Assembly (NCBI GenBank): GCA_963827705.1
Contig: CAWHBN010000016.1
Location: forward strand, 248,001 to 312,000
Direction of reading: 5' to 3'
Length of the DNA: 64,000 bases
Source of the DNA: JACDAN01 sp963827705
Lineage (GTDB): Bacteria > Actinomycetota > Thermoleophilia > Gaiellales > Gaiellaceae
Part shown: positions 1-7,517 of the stretch, piece by piece
Numbering within the stretch: the first letter of the stretch is position 1
Layout of the letters: each line of letters starts with the position of its first letter
Made by a program: the position numbers and the translations under genes
The notes under the pieces: generated by a model
The model's database searches: none
The model's input: the letters and a program-made list of their open reading frames with translations, nothing else
What the model was told of the DNA's origin: nothing

Positions 1-429
1 GTCGACGAACTCGTCGCGCGAGAGCTCGATCCGGAAACCGGGGATCGACTCGAGCTTGTCGAGGGTCCCGCCGGTGTGACCGAGGCCACGTCCGCTCATC
101 TTCCCGAACGGGACGCCGCAGGCAGCCACGAGCGGACCGACGACAAGAGACGCCTTGTCCCCCACGCCGCCCGTCGAGTGCTTGTCGGCGACCGGACGGC
201 CGATCTCGGCCTGCAGGTCGATCGTCTCACCGCTACGCACCATCGCGTCGGTGAGTGCGTACGTCTCGCGCCCGTTCAGGCCGCGGAAGTACACGGCCAT
301 GCAGAAGGCCGCCAGCTGGTAGTCGGGGATCTCGTCACGCGCGTACCCGAGGACGAGCTCGGCGAGCTCCTCGTCGGTCAGCTCGCCGCCGTCCCGCTTG
401 CGCTGGATGAGCTCTGCCGGCCGGATCAC
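1..429 (-). CDS. deoA: pyrimidine-nucleoside / thymidine phosphorylase, 3' end cut by window edge
   Basis: Phosphorolyses thymidine or uridine to base plus (deoxy)ribose-1-phosphate in nucleoside salvage/catabolism. The 143 visible residues are the N-terminal helical domain and the start of the phosphate-binding domain, with the family motif DKHSTGGVGDK followed by KMSGRGLGHTGGTLDKLESI. The frame is open to base 1, so roughly the C-terminal two thirds are missing. I chose the GTG at 429 because it gives the family N-terminus (VIRPAELIQRKRDGGELT) and overlaps the stop of the upstream methyltransferase by 4 bases (GTGA). Downstream of deoB on the same strand, so phosphopentomutase can isomerise the sugar phosphate it releases. 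Confidence 0.93.
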   Translation of the reverse strand, partial: MIRPAELIQRKRDGGELTDEELAELVLGYARDEIPDYQLAAFCMAVYFRGLNGRETYALTDAMVRSGETIDLQAEIGRPVADKHSTGGVGDKASLVVGPLVAACGVPFGKMSGRGLGHTGGTLDKLESIPGFRIELSRDEFVD

Positions 430-1121
430 TTGGTGGCCACGAAAACCGTCGGGAGTCGCTGCACCCGGATCGGCTCCGAGACGGGCGGGACACGCGCCCC
501 AGACAGCAGTACGAGCGAGTCGACATAGGCCTGTGCCGCCTCGGAGTCCGGGAACACGAGCCAACCGTGCGCGTCGCGCGCCTCCACGGTCGAGAAGTAC
601 CTCGGCATGAGCCGCGCGGCGTCCTCCGTCACGAAGCTGTTGGCCAGTCGGTCGCGCCCGATCAGCTCGTAGAGCTCGCGCAGGTGCTCCCGCCCGTTCG
701 TGACGGCGACGAGCCGCCCCTCGGGCTCGAGCACCCGAGCGATCTCCGCCAGGCCCTGCTCGGCCGGATCGACGTGGTACAGCATCCAGGCCGCGACCAC
801 GCAGTCGAAGCTCTCGTCCTCGAGCTCCAGGCGTTCGGCCCGCCCAACGCGTGCGTCGACGCCCCGACTGCGGGTGATCTCGACCATGCGCGGGGACTGG
901 TCGATCGCGACCACCTCGGCGTCGAGCTCTCTCAGAAGGCGCTCGGCGAGCTCTCCCTCGCCCGGCCCGATCTCGAGAATCCGGCGCGGACGGGCCTCCG
1001 CGATCGCCTCGAACAGGACCTCCCGGGGGTCCGGCCCCTCCGCGCCCGAGTACGCCGCCTTTCGGGCTGCCAGTCGGGTTTCGTCCTCATACTCGGTCCG
1101 GACGACCGAGGCGTCGTGCAT
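426..1121 (-). CDS. class I SAM-dependent methyltransferase
   Basis: About 231 residues. A Rossmann methyltransferase core is visible: motif I ILEIGPGEGELAERLL, then an acidic end of strand 2 (VVAIDQSPRMVEI), and CVVAAWMLYHVDPAEQGLAEIARVLEPEGRLV as motifs IV to VI. This resembles the Methyltransf_11 family of unknown substrate. ATG at 1121 lies 2 bases after the deoB stop; a GTG two codons earlier overlaps that stop and is an alternative start. Sandwiched and translationally coupled between deoB and deoA, so it is in the nucleoside operon, but nothing identifies its substrate. Confidence 0.8.
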   Translation of the reverse strand: MHDASVVRTEYEDETRLAARKAAYSGAEGPDPREVLFEAIAEARPRRILEIGPGEGELAERLLRELDAEVVAIDQSPRMVEITRSRGVDARVGRAERLELEDESFDCVVAAWMLYHVDPAEQGLAEIARVLEPEGRLVAVTNGREHLRELYELIGRDRLANSFVTEDAARLMPRYFSTVEARDAHGWLVFPDSEAAQAYVDSLVLLSGARVPPVSEPIRVQRLPTVFVATK

Positions 1122-1123
1122 GG

Positions 1124-2290
1124 TCACGGCTCGACGATCGGGGCTCCCGGCAGCCCGCGCACGCCCGACCGGCCGCCCAGCCACCGGTTCATCGTGGCGC
1201 CGACGTCGCCGAACTCGCCGTCGTGTCGCGAGCCGCGCGCGTTCCGGCCCTCCACGTAGGCGAGCAGCAGCGCGTGTTCGCGCGAGTGATCGGTGGAAGG
1301 CGTCGTGGGATCGCAGCCGTGGTCGGACGTGATGATCACGAGGTCGCCGTCCCTCAGCGCTCCGAGCAGGTCGGGGAGACGCCGGTCGAAGTCCTGGAGG
1401 CACCGATGGAAGTTCACCGGGTCGTTGCGATGCCCCCAGAGCATGTCGGTCTCGACGAGGTTGACGAAGACCACGCCGTCCTCGATCTCCTGGAGCAGGC
1501 GCTCCGTGACGGTGATGCCCTCGACGTTCGAGCGCGTCGGGTGGGACTCGTCGATGTCGATCCCCGCGAAGATGTCGCGGATCTTCCCGACGCCGTGCAC
1601 CGCGTGGCCTTTCTCGCGCACGAGTGTCAGGTAGTTCGGCTGGCGAGGCTTCAGCGACCAGTCGTGACGGTCGGCAGTCCGCGTGTAGTTGCCCGGCTCG
1701 CCCTCAAAAGGTCGGGCGATGACGCGCCCGACGGCATGCTTGCCGGTCAGGAGCTCCCGCGCCGCCTCACACCCCGCGTACAGCTCCTCCAGCGGAATCG
1801 TGTCGGTGTGCGCCGCGACCTGGAAGACGCTGTCGCCGGACGTGTAGACGATCCACTTGCCCGTCCTCTGGTGCTCCTCGCCCAGCTCGTCGATGATCTC
1901 CGTGCCCGACGCCGGCTTGTTGCCGAGCACGCCGCGGCCGGTGCGGTGCGAGAACGGGTCGATCACCTCGAACGGGAACCCGTGCGGGTACGTCGGAAAC
2001 GGCTGCGCGGTGACGACGCCCATCAGCTCCCAGTGGCCCGCGGTGGTGTCCTTGCCTTTCGAGCGCTCGAACAGTCTTCCCGCGATCGCGGGGGCACCCG
2101 GCTGCGGCGGGCAGCCCTCGAGCTCCTTCACGTTTCCGAGGCCGAACGCCTCCAGGTTCGGGAGATCGAGCCCACCGACCGCCTTGGCGACGTTGCCGAG
2201 CGTGTCGGAGCCCTCGTCTCCGTAGTCGGCCGCATCCGGCAACTCTCCCGCCCCGACGGCGTCGAGGACGATGACGCACGCCCGTGGCAT
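1124..2290 (-). CDS. deoB: phosphopentomutase
   Basis: Interconverts (deoxy)ribose-1-phosphate and -5-phosphate, linking nucleoside phosphorolysis to central metabolism. 388 residues, the normal length. Alkaline-phosphatase-like metal site residues are visible: VIVLDAVGAGELPDA near the N-terminus, the nucleophile region GKDTTAGHWELMG, and near the C-terminus DMLWGHRNDP and ITSDHGCDPTTPSTDHSREHA. First gene of a deoB-methyltransferase-deoA operon. A TAGAAT box ends six bases before the ATG, suggesting a leaderless transcript. Confidence 0.95.
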   Translation of the reverse strand: MPRACVIVLDAVGAGELPDAADYGDEGSDTLGNVAKAVGGLDLPNLEAFGLGNVKELEGCPPQPGAPAIAGRLFERSKGKDTTAGHWELMGVVTAQPFPTYPHGFPFEVIDPFSHRTGRGVLGNKPASGTEIIDELGEEHQRTGKWIVYTSGDSVFQVAAHTDTIPLEELYAGCEAARELLTGKHAVGRVIARPFEGEPGNYTRTADRHDWSLKPRQPNYLTLVREKGHAVHGVGKIRDIFAGIDIDESHPTRSNVEGITVTERLLQEIEDGVVFVNLVETDMLWGHRNDPVNFHRCLQDFDRRLPDLLGALRDGDLVIITSDHGCDPTTPSTDHSREHALLLAYVEGRNARGSRHDGEFGDVGATMNRWLGGRSGVRGLPGAPIVEP

Positions 2291-2296
2291 GGGGCT

Positions 2297-2302
2297 ATTC
2301 TA
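2297..2302 (-). promoter_or_regulatory. -10 box (TAGAAT) for deoB, leaderless geometry
   Basis: TAGAAT on the minus strand with exactly six bases to the deoB ATG. The same AT-rich spot read on plus (TATTCT, 2296-2301) is nine bases before the small gene at 2311, so the two divergent genes may share it. Confidence 0.5.
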
Positions 2303-2310
2303 AGTTCGGC

Positions 2311-2454
2311 ATGGAGAACGTCCTCGGGCTCATCGGCATGGCCATCTTCATCGTCGGCACGATCTCGCTCGCCGCGGGCGTCACGTACGCGATCGTCCGC
2401 ATCACGCCGACGAAGCGGCGCGAGAAGGACTCCGCCGCAAAGCCTGCCGCCTAG
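2311..2454 (+). CDS. small single-pass membrane protein (47 aa)
   Basis: Short gene with one clear hydrophobic segment (LGLIGMAIFIVGTISLAAGVTYAIV) followed by a basic tail rich in Lys/Arg (TPTKRREKDSAAKPAA), giving a probable N-out/C-in topology. No recognised family. Supported by its position: divergent from deoB with a shared AT-rich promoter spot, and its stop overlaps the stop of ald tail to tail by 4 bases. Function unknown. Confidence 0.6.
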   Translation: MENVLGLIGMAIFIVGTISLAAGVTYAIVRITPTKRREKDSAAKPAA

Positions 2455-3575
2455 ACGGGCGAGAGCGGCAGGACCTCTTCGAGGGGCGTGAACGGGAGGT
2501 CGTGCGCCTCGGCGACCGCCTCGTAGGTGATCCGCCCGTCGAGCACGTTCACGCCGCGCACCAAGGCGGGGTCTCCCGCGAGCGCTTCGCGGAGCCCGAG
2601 ATCCGCAATCTCCTCGACATAGGGAAGCGTCGCGTTCGTCAGCGCCTTCGTGGAGGTGATCGGAACGGCGCCGGGCATGTTTGCGACGCAGTAGTGCGTG
2701 ACCCCCTCGACGACATAGACCGGATCCGTGTGCGTTGTCGGCTTCGAGGTCTCGACGCACCCTCCCTGGTCGATCGCCACGTCCGCGACCACCGAGCCTT
2801 CCTTCATGCCCGCGACCATCTCGCGCGTGATCAGCTTCGGGGCAAGCGCCCCGGGAATGAGGACGGCGCCGATGACGAGATCCGCCTCGGCGACCGACTC
2901 CTCGATCTGGAGCGCGTTGGACATCAGCAGGGTGACGCGCGAGCCGAGCACCTCCTCCAGGTGCCGCATGCGGTCGATCGAGCGCTCCAGGATCGTCACC
3001 TCGGCGCCGAGCCCGAGGGCGATGACGGCGGCGTTGTAGCCGACCATCCCGCCGCCGATCACGACCGCCTTCCCGGTTGCAACGCCGGGCACGCCGCCGA
3101 GCAGCAGCCCTCGTCCGCCTCGCGGCTTCTCGAGGAACGTCGCTCCGGCCTGTGATGCCAGGCGGCCGGCGATCTCGCTCATCGGCGCCAGCAGCGGCAG
3201 GGCACGATCGTCGGTTTCGACCGTCTCGTACGCGACACACGCCGCGCCGCTCTCCATCAGCGCCCTCGTGAGCTCTTCGCTCGCGGCGAGATGGAGATAG
3301 GTGAACAGCACCTGGCCCTCTCTCAGCCGACCGAACTCCTCGGGGATCGGCTCCTTCACCTTCAGAACGAGCTCGGAGGCGGCCCAGACCTCCTCGACCG
3401 AGCCGATCCGCGCGCCAACCGCCGAGTAGGACGAGTCGGGGAACGCGCTTCCCTCGCCGGCACCCTGCTCGACGACGACGTTGTGCCCGTGCCGCGTCAG
3501 CTCGAGCGCACCGGCCGGCGTCAGCGCAACGCGGTACTCGTCCTGCTTGATCTCCTTCGCGACGCCGACGTTCAT
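2451..3575 (-). CDS. ald: alanine dehydrogenase
   Basis: NAD-dependent reversible deamination of L-alanine to pyruvate and ammonium. 374 residues, standard length. N-terminal catalytic domain includes EIKQDEYRVALTP and VKEPIPEEF; the Rossmann domain has VIGGGMVGYNAAVIALGLGA; downstream IDQGGCVETSKPTTH and THYCVANMPGAVPITST are family hallmarks. Last gene of a run with an M20 peptidase, DUF3866 and an aldo/keto reductase; 16 bases separate it from the reductase stop. Confidence 0.96.
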   Translation of the reverse strand: MNVGVAKEIKQDEYRVALTPAGALELTRHGHNVVVEQGAGEGSAFPDSSYSAVGARIGSVEEVWAASELVLKVKEPIPEEFGRLREGQVLFTYLHLAASEELTRALMESGAACVAYETVETDDRALPLLAPMSEIAGRLASQAGATFLEKPRGGRGLLLGGVPGVATGKAVVIGGGMVGYNAAVIALGLGAEVTILERSIDRMRHLEEVLGSRVTLLMSNALQIEESVAEADLVIGAVLIPGALAPKLITREMVAGMKEGSVVADVAIDQGGCVETSKPTTHTDPVYVVEGVTHYCVANMPGAVPITSTKALTNATLPYVEEIADLGLREALAGDPALVRGVNVLDGRITYEAVAEAHDLPFTPLEEVLPLSPV

Positions 3576-3591
3576 CGCCCGGATTATTCCG

Positions 3592-4368
3592 CTAGGACGA
3601 CGCGAGCCGCTCGACGAGCCGGCGCTCCTCGGTGCCGAGCCACGGCGTCGTGCCGGCCTGCGCGTTCTCCGCGGCGTGCCGAGGATCTCGGGTCGCGGGG
3701 ATCACCACGTCGACGCGATCGTCCGAGAGCGCCCACTTGAGCAGCGCCTGCGCCCAGGTCTCGACACCGTGCTCACGGAGCGGGTCGAGCTCACGAGGGT
3801 CGGGCTCGCGCCGCAGCAACCGACCCTTGCCGAGCGGGCGCATCACGATCACGGCGATCCCGAGCTCGGCGGCGAGCGGCAGCAGCTCCTGCTCGCACTC
3901 ACGCTCGTCCGGGTTGTACGGCAGCTGGACGGTCTGGAAACGACCTGTTCGCATCGCCTCGGCCAGCTCGCGAAAGGCCGACGGATCGTAGTGCGTGACT
4001 CCGATTCGCTCGATCCGGCCGGCCTCGCGCTCTTCCTCCAGCCACGGGAGGTGCTCACGCCAGCCGACGAGGTTGTGCACCTGCTCCACGTCGACACGGT
4101 CGAACCAGCGGCGCTGATCCTCGTACTGCGCCCGTCCCTGAGCGACCGTCGGCGCCCAGATCTTCGTCGCGACGGTGGCCGAGTCGCGGCGACCGTCGAG
4201 CGCCTGGCCGAGCGAGCTCTCCGCTTCGCCGTACATCGGCGAAGAGTCCACGAGGCGCGTGCCGGCAGCCAGCGCGGTGTCCAGCACCTCTCGCGCCAGC
4301 TGTCCGTCGCCACCGAAGGTGTCCCAGGTGCCCAGGCCGACGACCGGACCGAGCCTGCGCACCTCCAT
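3592..4368 (-). CDS. aldo/keto reductase
   Basis: 258 residues, a (beta/alpha)8 NADPH-dependent oxidoreductase. Visible: the active-site Asp/Tyr region TRLVDSSPMYGEAESSLG, catalytic Lys in SATVATKIWAP, and VEQVHNLVGWREHLPWLEEE where many relatives have a His. The C-terminus has the co-factor region VDVVIPATRDPRHAAEN. Its start overlaps the last base of the DUF3866 gene. Substrate unknown; shorter than typical YajO-type members. Confidence 0.85.
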   Translation of the reverse strand: MEVRRLGPVVGLGTWDTFGGDGQLAREVLDTALAAGTRLVDSSPMYGEAESSLGQALDGRRDSATVATKIWAPTVAQGRAQYEDQRRWFDRVDVEQVHNLVGWREHLPWLEEEREAGRIERIGVTHYDPSAFRELAEAMRTGRFQTVQLPYNPDERECEQELLPLAAELGIAVIVMRPLGKGRLLRREPDPRELDPLREHGVETWAQALLKWALSDDRVDVVIPATRDPRHAAENAQAGTTPWLGTEERRLVERLASS

Positions 4369-5357
4369 CAGGCGGCGAGCCTGTCGCGCGCCACCTCACC
4401 CGCGGCGAACGCGCACATGAAGAAGCACGGGTCGTCCTCCAGCCTGCGGCCCATGTGCGACATCGGAAGCCGGGCACAGACCTCGTGCCAGCCCTCCACG
4501 TCAACCTGCTCGCGCGGCTCCAGCCACTCCGGCGCGTCGAGGCCGCGCGGCCAGGCGATCGTCACCTCGCCGAGGCAGAGGTCGAGGATCGCACGAACGT
4601 GGTGCGAGACGCCCAGATGGCGCTCCCGCCTGTCCGCTTCCGACATGCGCACGGCGAGGATCGGCGTCCCGCCAAGGGCCGTCGCGGTGTTGGCGGCAAC
4701 GGCGGCGGCGATGCCTCCGTGACCGAGGAGTGTCCCGGTCCCCACGATCCCGGGGCCGATCGAGCAGACGACGACGTCGAAGCTCTGCGCGGCGCACCAG
4801 GCGAAGGCAGACGCAGGGGTGACAGCCTGCACGTCGCCGTCCGTGCAGGGCGAGGTCGCGACGGCCACCTCGAGCAAGCCGGCGCGCTTCAGCGTCCGGA
4901 CCGTGTCCGAGAGAGAGACCGGCAGCGCTCCCCCGCCGAGCTGGACGTAGGCGACTCGCAGTCCTCGTCCCAGGCCCGCCCGGACCGGCGCCAGCTGGCT
5001 GTGGAGGGAGCAGCAGACGACGGGCATGCCGTCCAGGCTCTCCGCAAGCGATCCGTCTTCCTCGACGTGCCTCGTCGCAGCCTGGAGCGGCGTGTACGGA
5101 AGCGTCATCACGTGCGCGCCGTCCTCCGAGCCGGCGTCGAGGCCGCGCGTCAGGTTCGCGTACAGGACGTCGAACCCGCCCGACCCGAGCTCGAGCTGTC
5201 GCGCCTGGACGTTGACGATGACCTCGTCACCGAGCTCGACAGGCCCGGTCAGGCGCGGGTACGCGATCGCCGGCTGGCCGTCGACCTCGAGACGCATCAG
5301 GTCGTCGTGCTCCTCGCTGATGCCGGTGACCGTGCCGCGCCTAAGGCTGAGTCCCAC
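4368..5357 (-). CDS. DUF3866 family protein
   Basis: 329 residues matching the layout of the actinobacterial DUF3866 family: an N-terminal beta-rich part (RRGTVTGISEEHDDLMRLEVDG, then GDEVIVNVQARQLELGSGGFDVLYANLTRGLD) and a C-terminal half with Gly-rich loops (LGGGALPVSLSDTVRTL, SIGPGIVGTGTLLGHGGIAAA). No catalytic assignment exists that I know of. GTG start. Lies between an M20 peptidase and an aldo/keto reductase on the same strand, with a 1-base overlap to the latter. Confidence 0.8.
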   Translation of the reverse strand: MGLSLRRGTVTGISEEHDDLMRLEVDGQPAIAYPRLTGPVELGDEVIVNVQARQLELGSGGFDVLYANLTRGLDAGSEDGAHVMTLPYTPLQAATRHVEEDGSLAESLDGMPVVCCSLHSQLAPVRAGLGRGLRVAYVQLGGGALPVSLSDTVRTLKRAGLLEVAVATSPCTDGDVQAVTPASAFAWCAAQSFDVVVCSIGPGIVGTGTLLGHGGIAAAVAANTATALGGTPILAVRMSEADRRERHLGVSHHVRAILDLCLGEVTIAWPRGLDAPEWLEPREQVDVEGWHEVCARLPMSHMGRRLEDDPCFFMCAFAAGEVARDRLAA

Positions 5358-5405
5358 GCTACGCGTCCTGGAATGACGCGACCGACCGCGGATCGGCAGC
5401 CGATC

Positions 5406-6548
5406 TCAAACGGCCGCGTCCTCAGCGCGTGCTGGGCTCTCGCGCGCAACATCGACGAGCGCGAGCGTGACGTCGACCATGCGCTCGAGGTCGGCGACCG
5501 CGATGTGCTCGTCAGGGGTGTGGATCTCCATCATCCCGTTCGCGAGGTTCACGCATGCCTTGCCGCGCTCGTTGAAGACGTTCGCGTCCGCCCCGCCGCC
5601 GGTGAGCCCGAGCTGCGGCTCGACTCCGGCGCGCCGGAGCGCCGCGCAGGCGAGCGCAACCGGAGGGTCGCCACGGTTGAACCGGTAGCCGCGGTAGCTC
5701 TCCTCGACCGTGGTCTCCGCCTCGCACTGCTCGAGCGCTGCTGCGAACGTGATCGTCTCGAGGATCTCCCGCACGAGGCCAGAGAGCTTCTGCTCCGAGT
5801 GAGAGCGCACGTCGATCGAGAAGGAGCACCGCTCGGGGACGATGTTCTTCGCCGTTCCGCCCGTGATCAGACCGACGTTCGCGGTCGTCTCGTCGTCGAG
5901 CCGGCCGAGGCGGAGGTCGGCGATGGCGCGGGAGGCGGCGGCGATCGCGGATCGGCCTTCCTCGGGCGCCATGCCGGCGTGAGCGGCCTTGCCTCGGATC
6001 ACCACCTCGATCTGACTCGCGTACGGCGCGCCGAGAACGACTTCGCCGATTGGCGCTCCCTGATCGAAGACGAATCCCGTGTCTGCGTGCAGCCGCGACG
6101 CATCGAAAGCCTTGGCTCCCTGGAGCCCGACCTCCTCCTTCGGGGTGAAGAGCAGCTCGATGCCCGCGTGGGGCCGGTTCTCCGCCAGGATCCGCCGGGC
6201 GGCCTCGAGCATCGCGGCGACGGCCGCCTTGTTGTCCGCGCCGAGGATGGTCCCGCCCGCGTTTCGTACCACGCCATTCTCGACGACGGGCTCGATCGCC
6301 GCCGTCGGCGGGACCGTGTCGAGATGCGCGCAGAGGAAGATCGCAACGCCGCCGTTCTGCGAGCTCGCAGGCAGCCGGGCCAGCAGGTTGCCGGCGTCGG
6401 AGCCGATCCGAGGGCCGGCGTCGTCCTCGTCGACCTCGAGTGCGAGCCCCTCGAGATACGTGCTGACGCGGTCGGCGACCGCGCGCTCCTTGCCCGGTGG
6501 GCTCGGGATCGCGGCCAGCTCAGTGAAGAGCTCGAGGACGTCCGACAT
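5406..6548 (-). CDS. M20 family metallopeptidase (tripeptidase-like)
   Basis: 380 residues. Zinc-site motifs in order: CAHLDTVPPT, GADNKAAVAAML, LLFTPKEEVGLQGAK (catalytic and ligand Glu), VFDQGAPIG, and the final His in GMMEIHTPDEHIAV. Dimerisation domain between about residues 180 and 290. This arrangement fits PepT/YqjE-like aminopeptidases. The ATG at 6548 is chosen over a longer in-frame extension because it starts the family sequence (SDVLELFTELAAIPSPPGKE) and is preceded at exactly six bases by TACACT. Confidence 0.9.
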   Translation of the reverse strand: MSDVLELFTELAAIPSPPGKERAVADRVSTYLEGLALEVDEDDAGPRIGSDAGNLLARLPASSQNGGVAIFLCAHLDTVPPTAAIEPVVENGVVRNAGGTILGADNKAAVAAMLEAARRILAENRPHAGIELLFTPKEEVGLQGAKAFDASRLHADTGFVFDQGAPIGEVVLGAPYASQIEVVIRGKAAHAGMAPEEGRSAIAAASRAIADLRLGRLDDETTANVGLITGGTAKNIVPERCSFSIDVRSHSEQKLSGLVREILETITFAAALEQCEAETTVEESYRGYRFNRGDPPVALACAALRRAGVEPQLGLTGGGADANVFNERGKACVNLANGMMEIHTPDEHIAVADLERMVDVTLALVDVARESPARAEDAAV

Positions 6549-6554
6549 GGGCCG

Positions 6555-6560
6555 AGTGTA
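6555..6560 (-). promoter_or_regulatory. -10 box (TACACT) for M20 peptidase, leaderless geometry
   Basis: TACACT on the minus strand, six bases before ATG 6548. Confidence 0.5.
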
Positions 6561-6753
6561 CGGGGTGCCGTTGGCGTCCTTCGCCGATGGACATGGCCAT
6601 TTCGGCCATCTTGTGGGAGGCGTGCGGATGCGCGAACGTGAGGGAGAATGATTCGCCTCTCTGCCGAATCTGCGCCGGTTTTCTCCGGACGGGCGGCGGC
6701 CGGCGAGCCCGAACGTACGTTGACGTTTCTGGCAACCATACGAGGGAGACGCC

Positions 6754-7428
6754 ATGAAACGCCTGCTACTCATCGCCGCGCTCGCCACCGTGGCCTCGCT
6801 GTTCGCGGTCAGCCCGGCGCTCGCGGTGCCGCTCGTACTCGTTACTGGCACCGCCTCAGCCGAGGACGGCACCGGGAGCGAACTGATTCCCGAGTGCGTG
6901 GTCGGAGGAGACCCGGCTTACTGCCCACCGCCTCCACCTCCACCTCCACCTCCGCCGCCACCACCACCCCCGCCTCCACCGCCACCCCCGCCGCCTGCGC
7001 CTCCGCCACCCCCGCCGTCAGAGGACCTCGAGGTCGGAGCCTTCGAGACAGCGAGCTCGTCGCTCCAGTTCTTCGGGACGACGCGGTGCAAGCGTCAGAC
7101 GTTCAAGCAGACCTTCACGCAGGCGAACCTCTACTCCGTGATGCGGTACGAAGGCTCATTCCGCGTCTGTTACAAGCACGGGCAGGGGATCGTGTCGTAC
7201 TCAGACGTTCACGGCGACATGACCTGGACCCGCATTCCATGGGAGTGGCGTGGAAACGACACCGACTACCCGCATGGAATCAAGTACTCACGCCACGTCG
7301 TGTTCGACTACCGAGGGTCGGCAGCGTTCTGCGTCATCCCGTACGCCTGCGGGCCGACGAAGCACCCGTGGGTCAGGATCGTCTTCTACGACAACAACAC
7401 GCTGACAAAGGACGCTGGTGTCAACTAG
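6754..7428 (+). CDS. secreted proline-rich protein
   Basis: 224 residues. Signal peptide at residues 1-24 (basic start, hydrophobic core, cleavage after SPALA). Residues about 52-88 are an almost pure polyproline stretch broken by a few Ala, encoded mostly by CCA/CCT/CCG triplets. The C-terminal 135 residues form a compact domain with four Cys (TTRCKRQTFKQTF, FRVCYKH, AAFCVIPYACGPTKHP) that could make disulfides outside the cell. GAGGGAG precedes the ATG. The polyproline arm is probably a wall-spanning spacer; the C-terminal domain is not one I recognise. Confidence 0.75.
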   Translation: MKRLLLIAALATVASLFAVSPALAVPLVLVTGTASAEDGTGSELIPECVVGGDPAYCPPPPPPPPPPPPPPPPPPPPPPPPAPPPPPPSEDLEVGAFETASSSLQFFGTTRCKRQTFKQTFTQANLYSVMRYEGSFRVCYKHGQGIVSYSDVHGDMTWTRIPWEWRGNDTDYPHGIKYSRHVVFDYRGSAAFCVIPYACGPTKHPWVRIVFYDNNTLTKDAGVN

Positions 7429-7510
7429 GGCGATAGTCCTCGTCGTCGTTGCGATCTCGGTCGTCGTTCTCGTCGTGATCCAGATCGCGAGTGGAACGTT
7501 GACGGGCTGA
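7418..7510 (+). CDS. possible 30-residue hydrophobic peptide
   Basis: GTG at 7418 overlaps the end of the proline-rich gene by 11 bases and opens 30 codons dominated by Val/Ile/Leu (RAIVLVVVAISVVVLVVIQIA), stopping 7 bases before the pyrG stop on the other strand. It looks like a single membrane helix translationally coupled to the secreted protein. Too short to be sure; GTC-rich low complexity could be chance. Confidence 0.3.
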   Translation: MSTRAIVLVVVAISVVVLVVIQIASGTLTG

Positions 7511-7517
7511 AGCGCGG

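Noticed and set aside
6549..6872. N-terminal extension of the M20 peptidase frame
   Set aside because: Basic, low-complexity, upstream of the -10 box; not family sequence.
6925..7020. Tandem CCA/CCT/CCG tract as a CRISPR or microsatellite array
   Set aside because: It is an in-frame polyproline coding tract without spacers.
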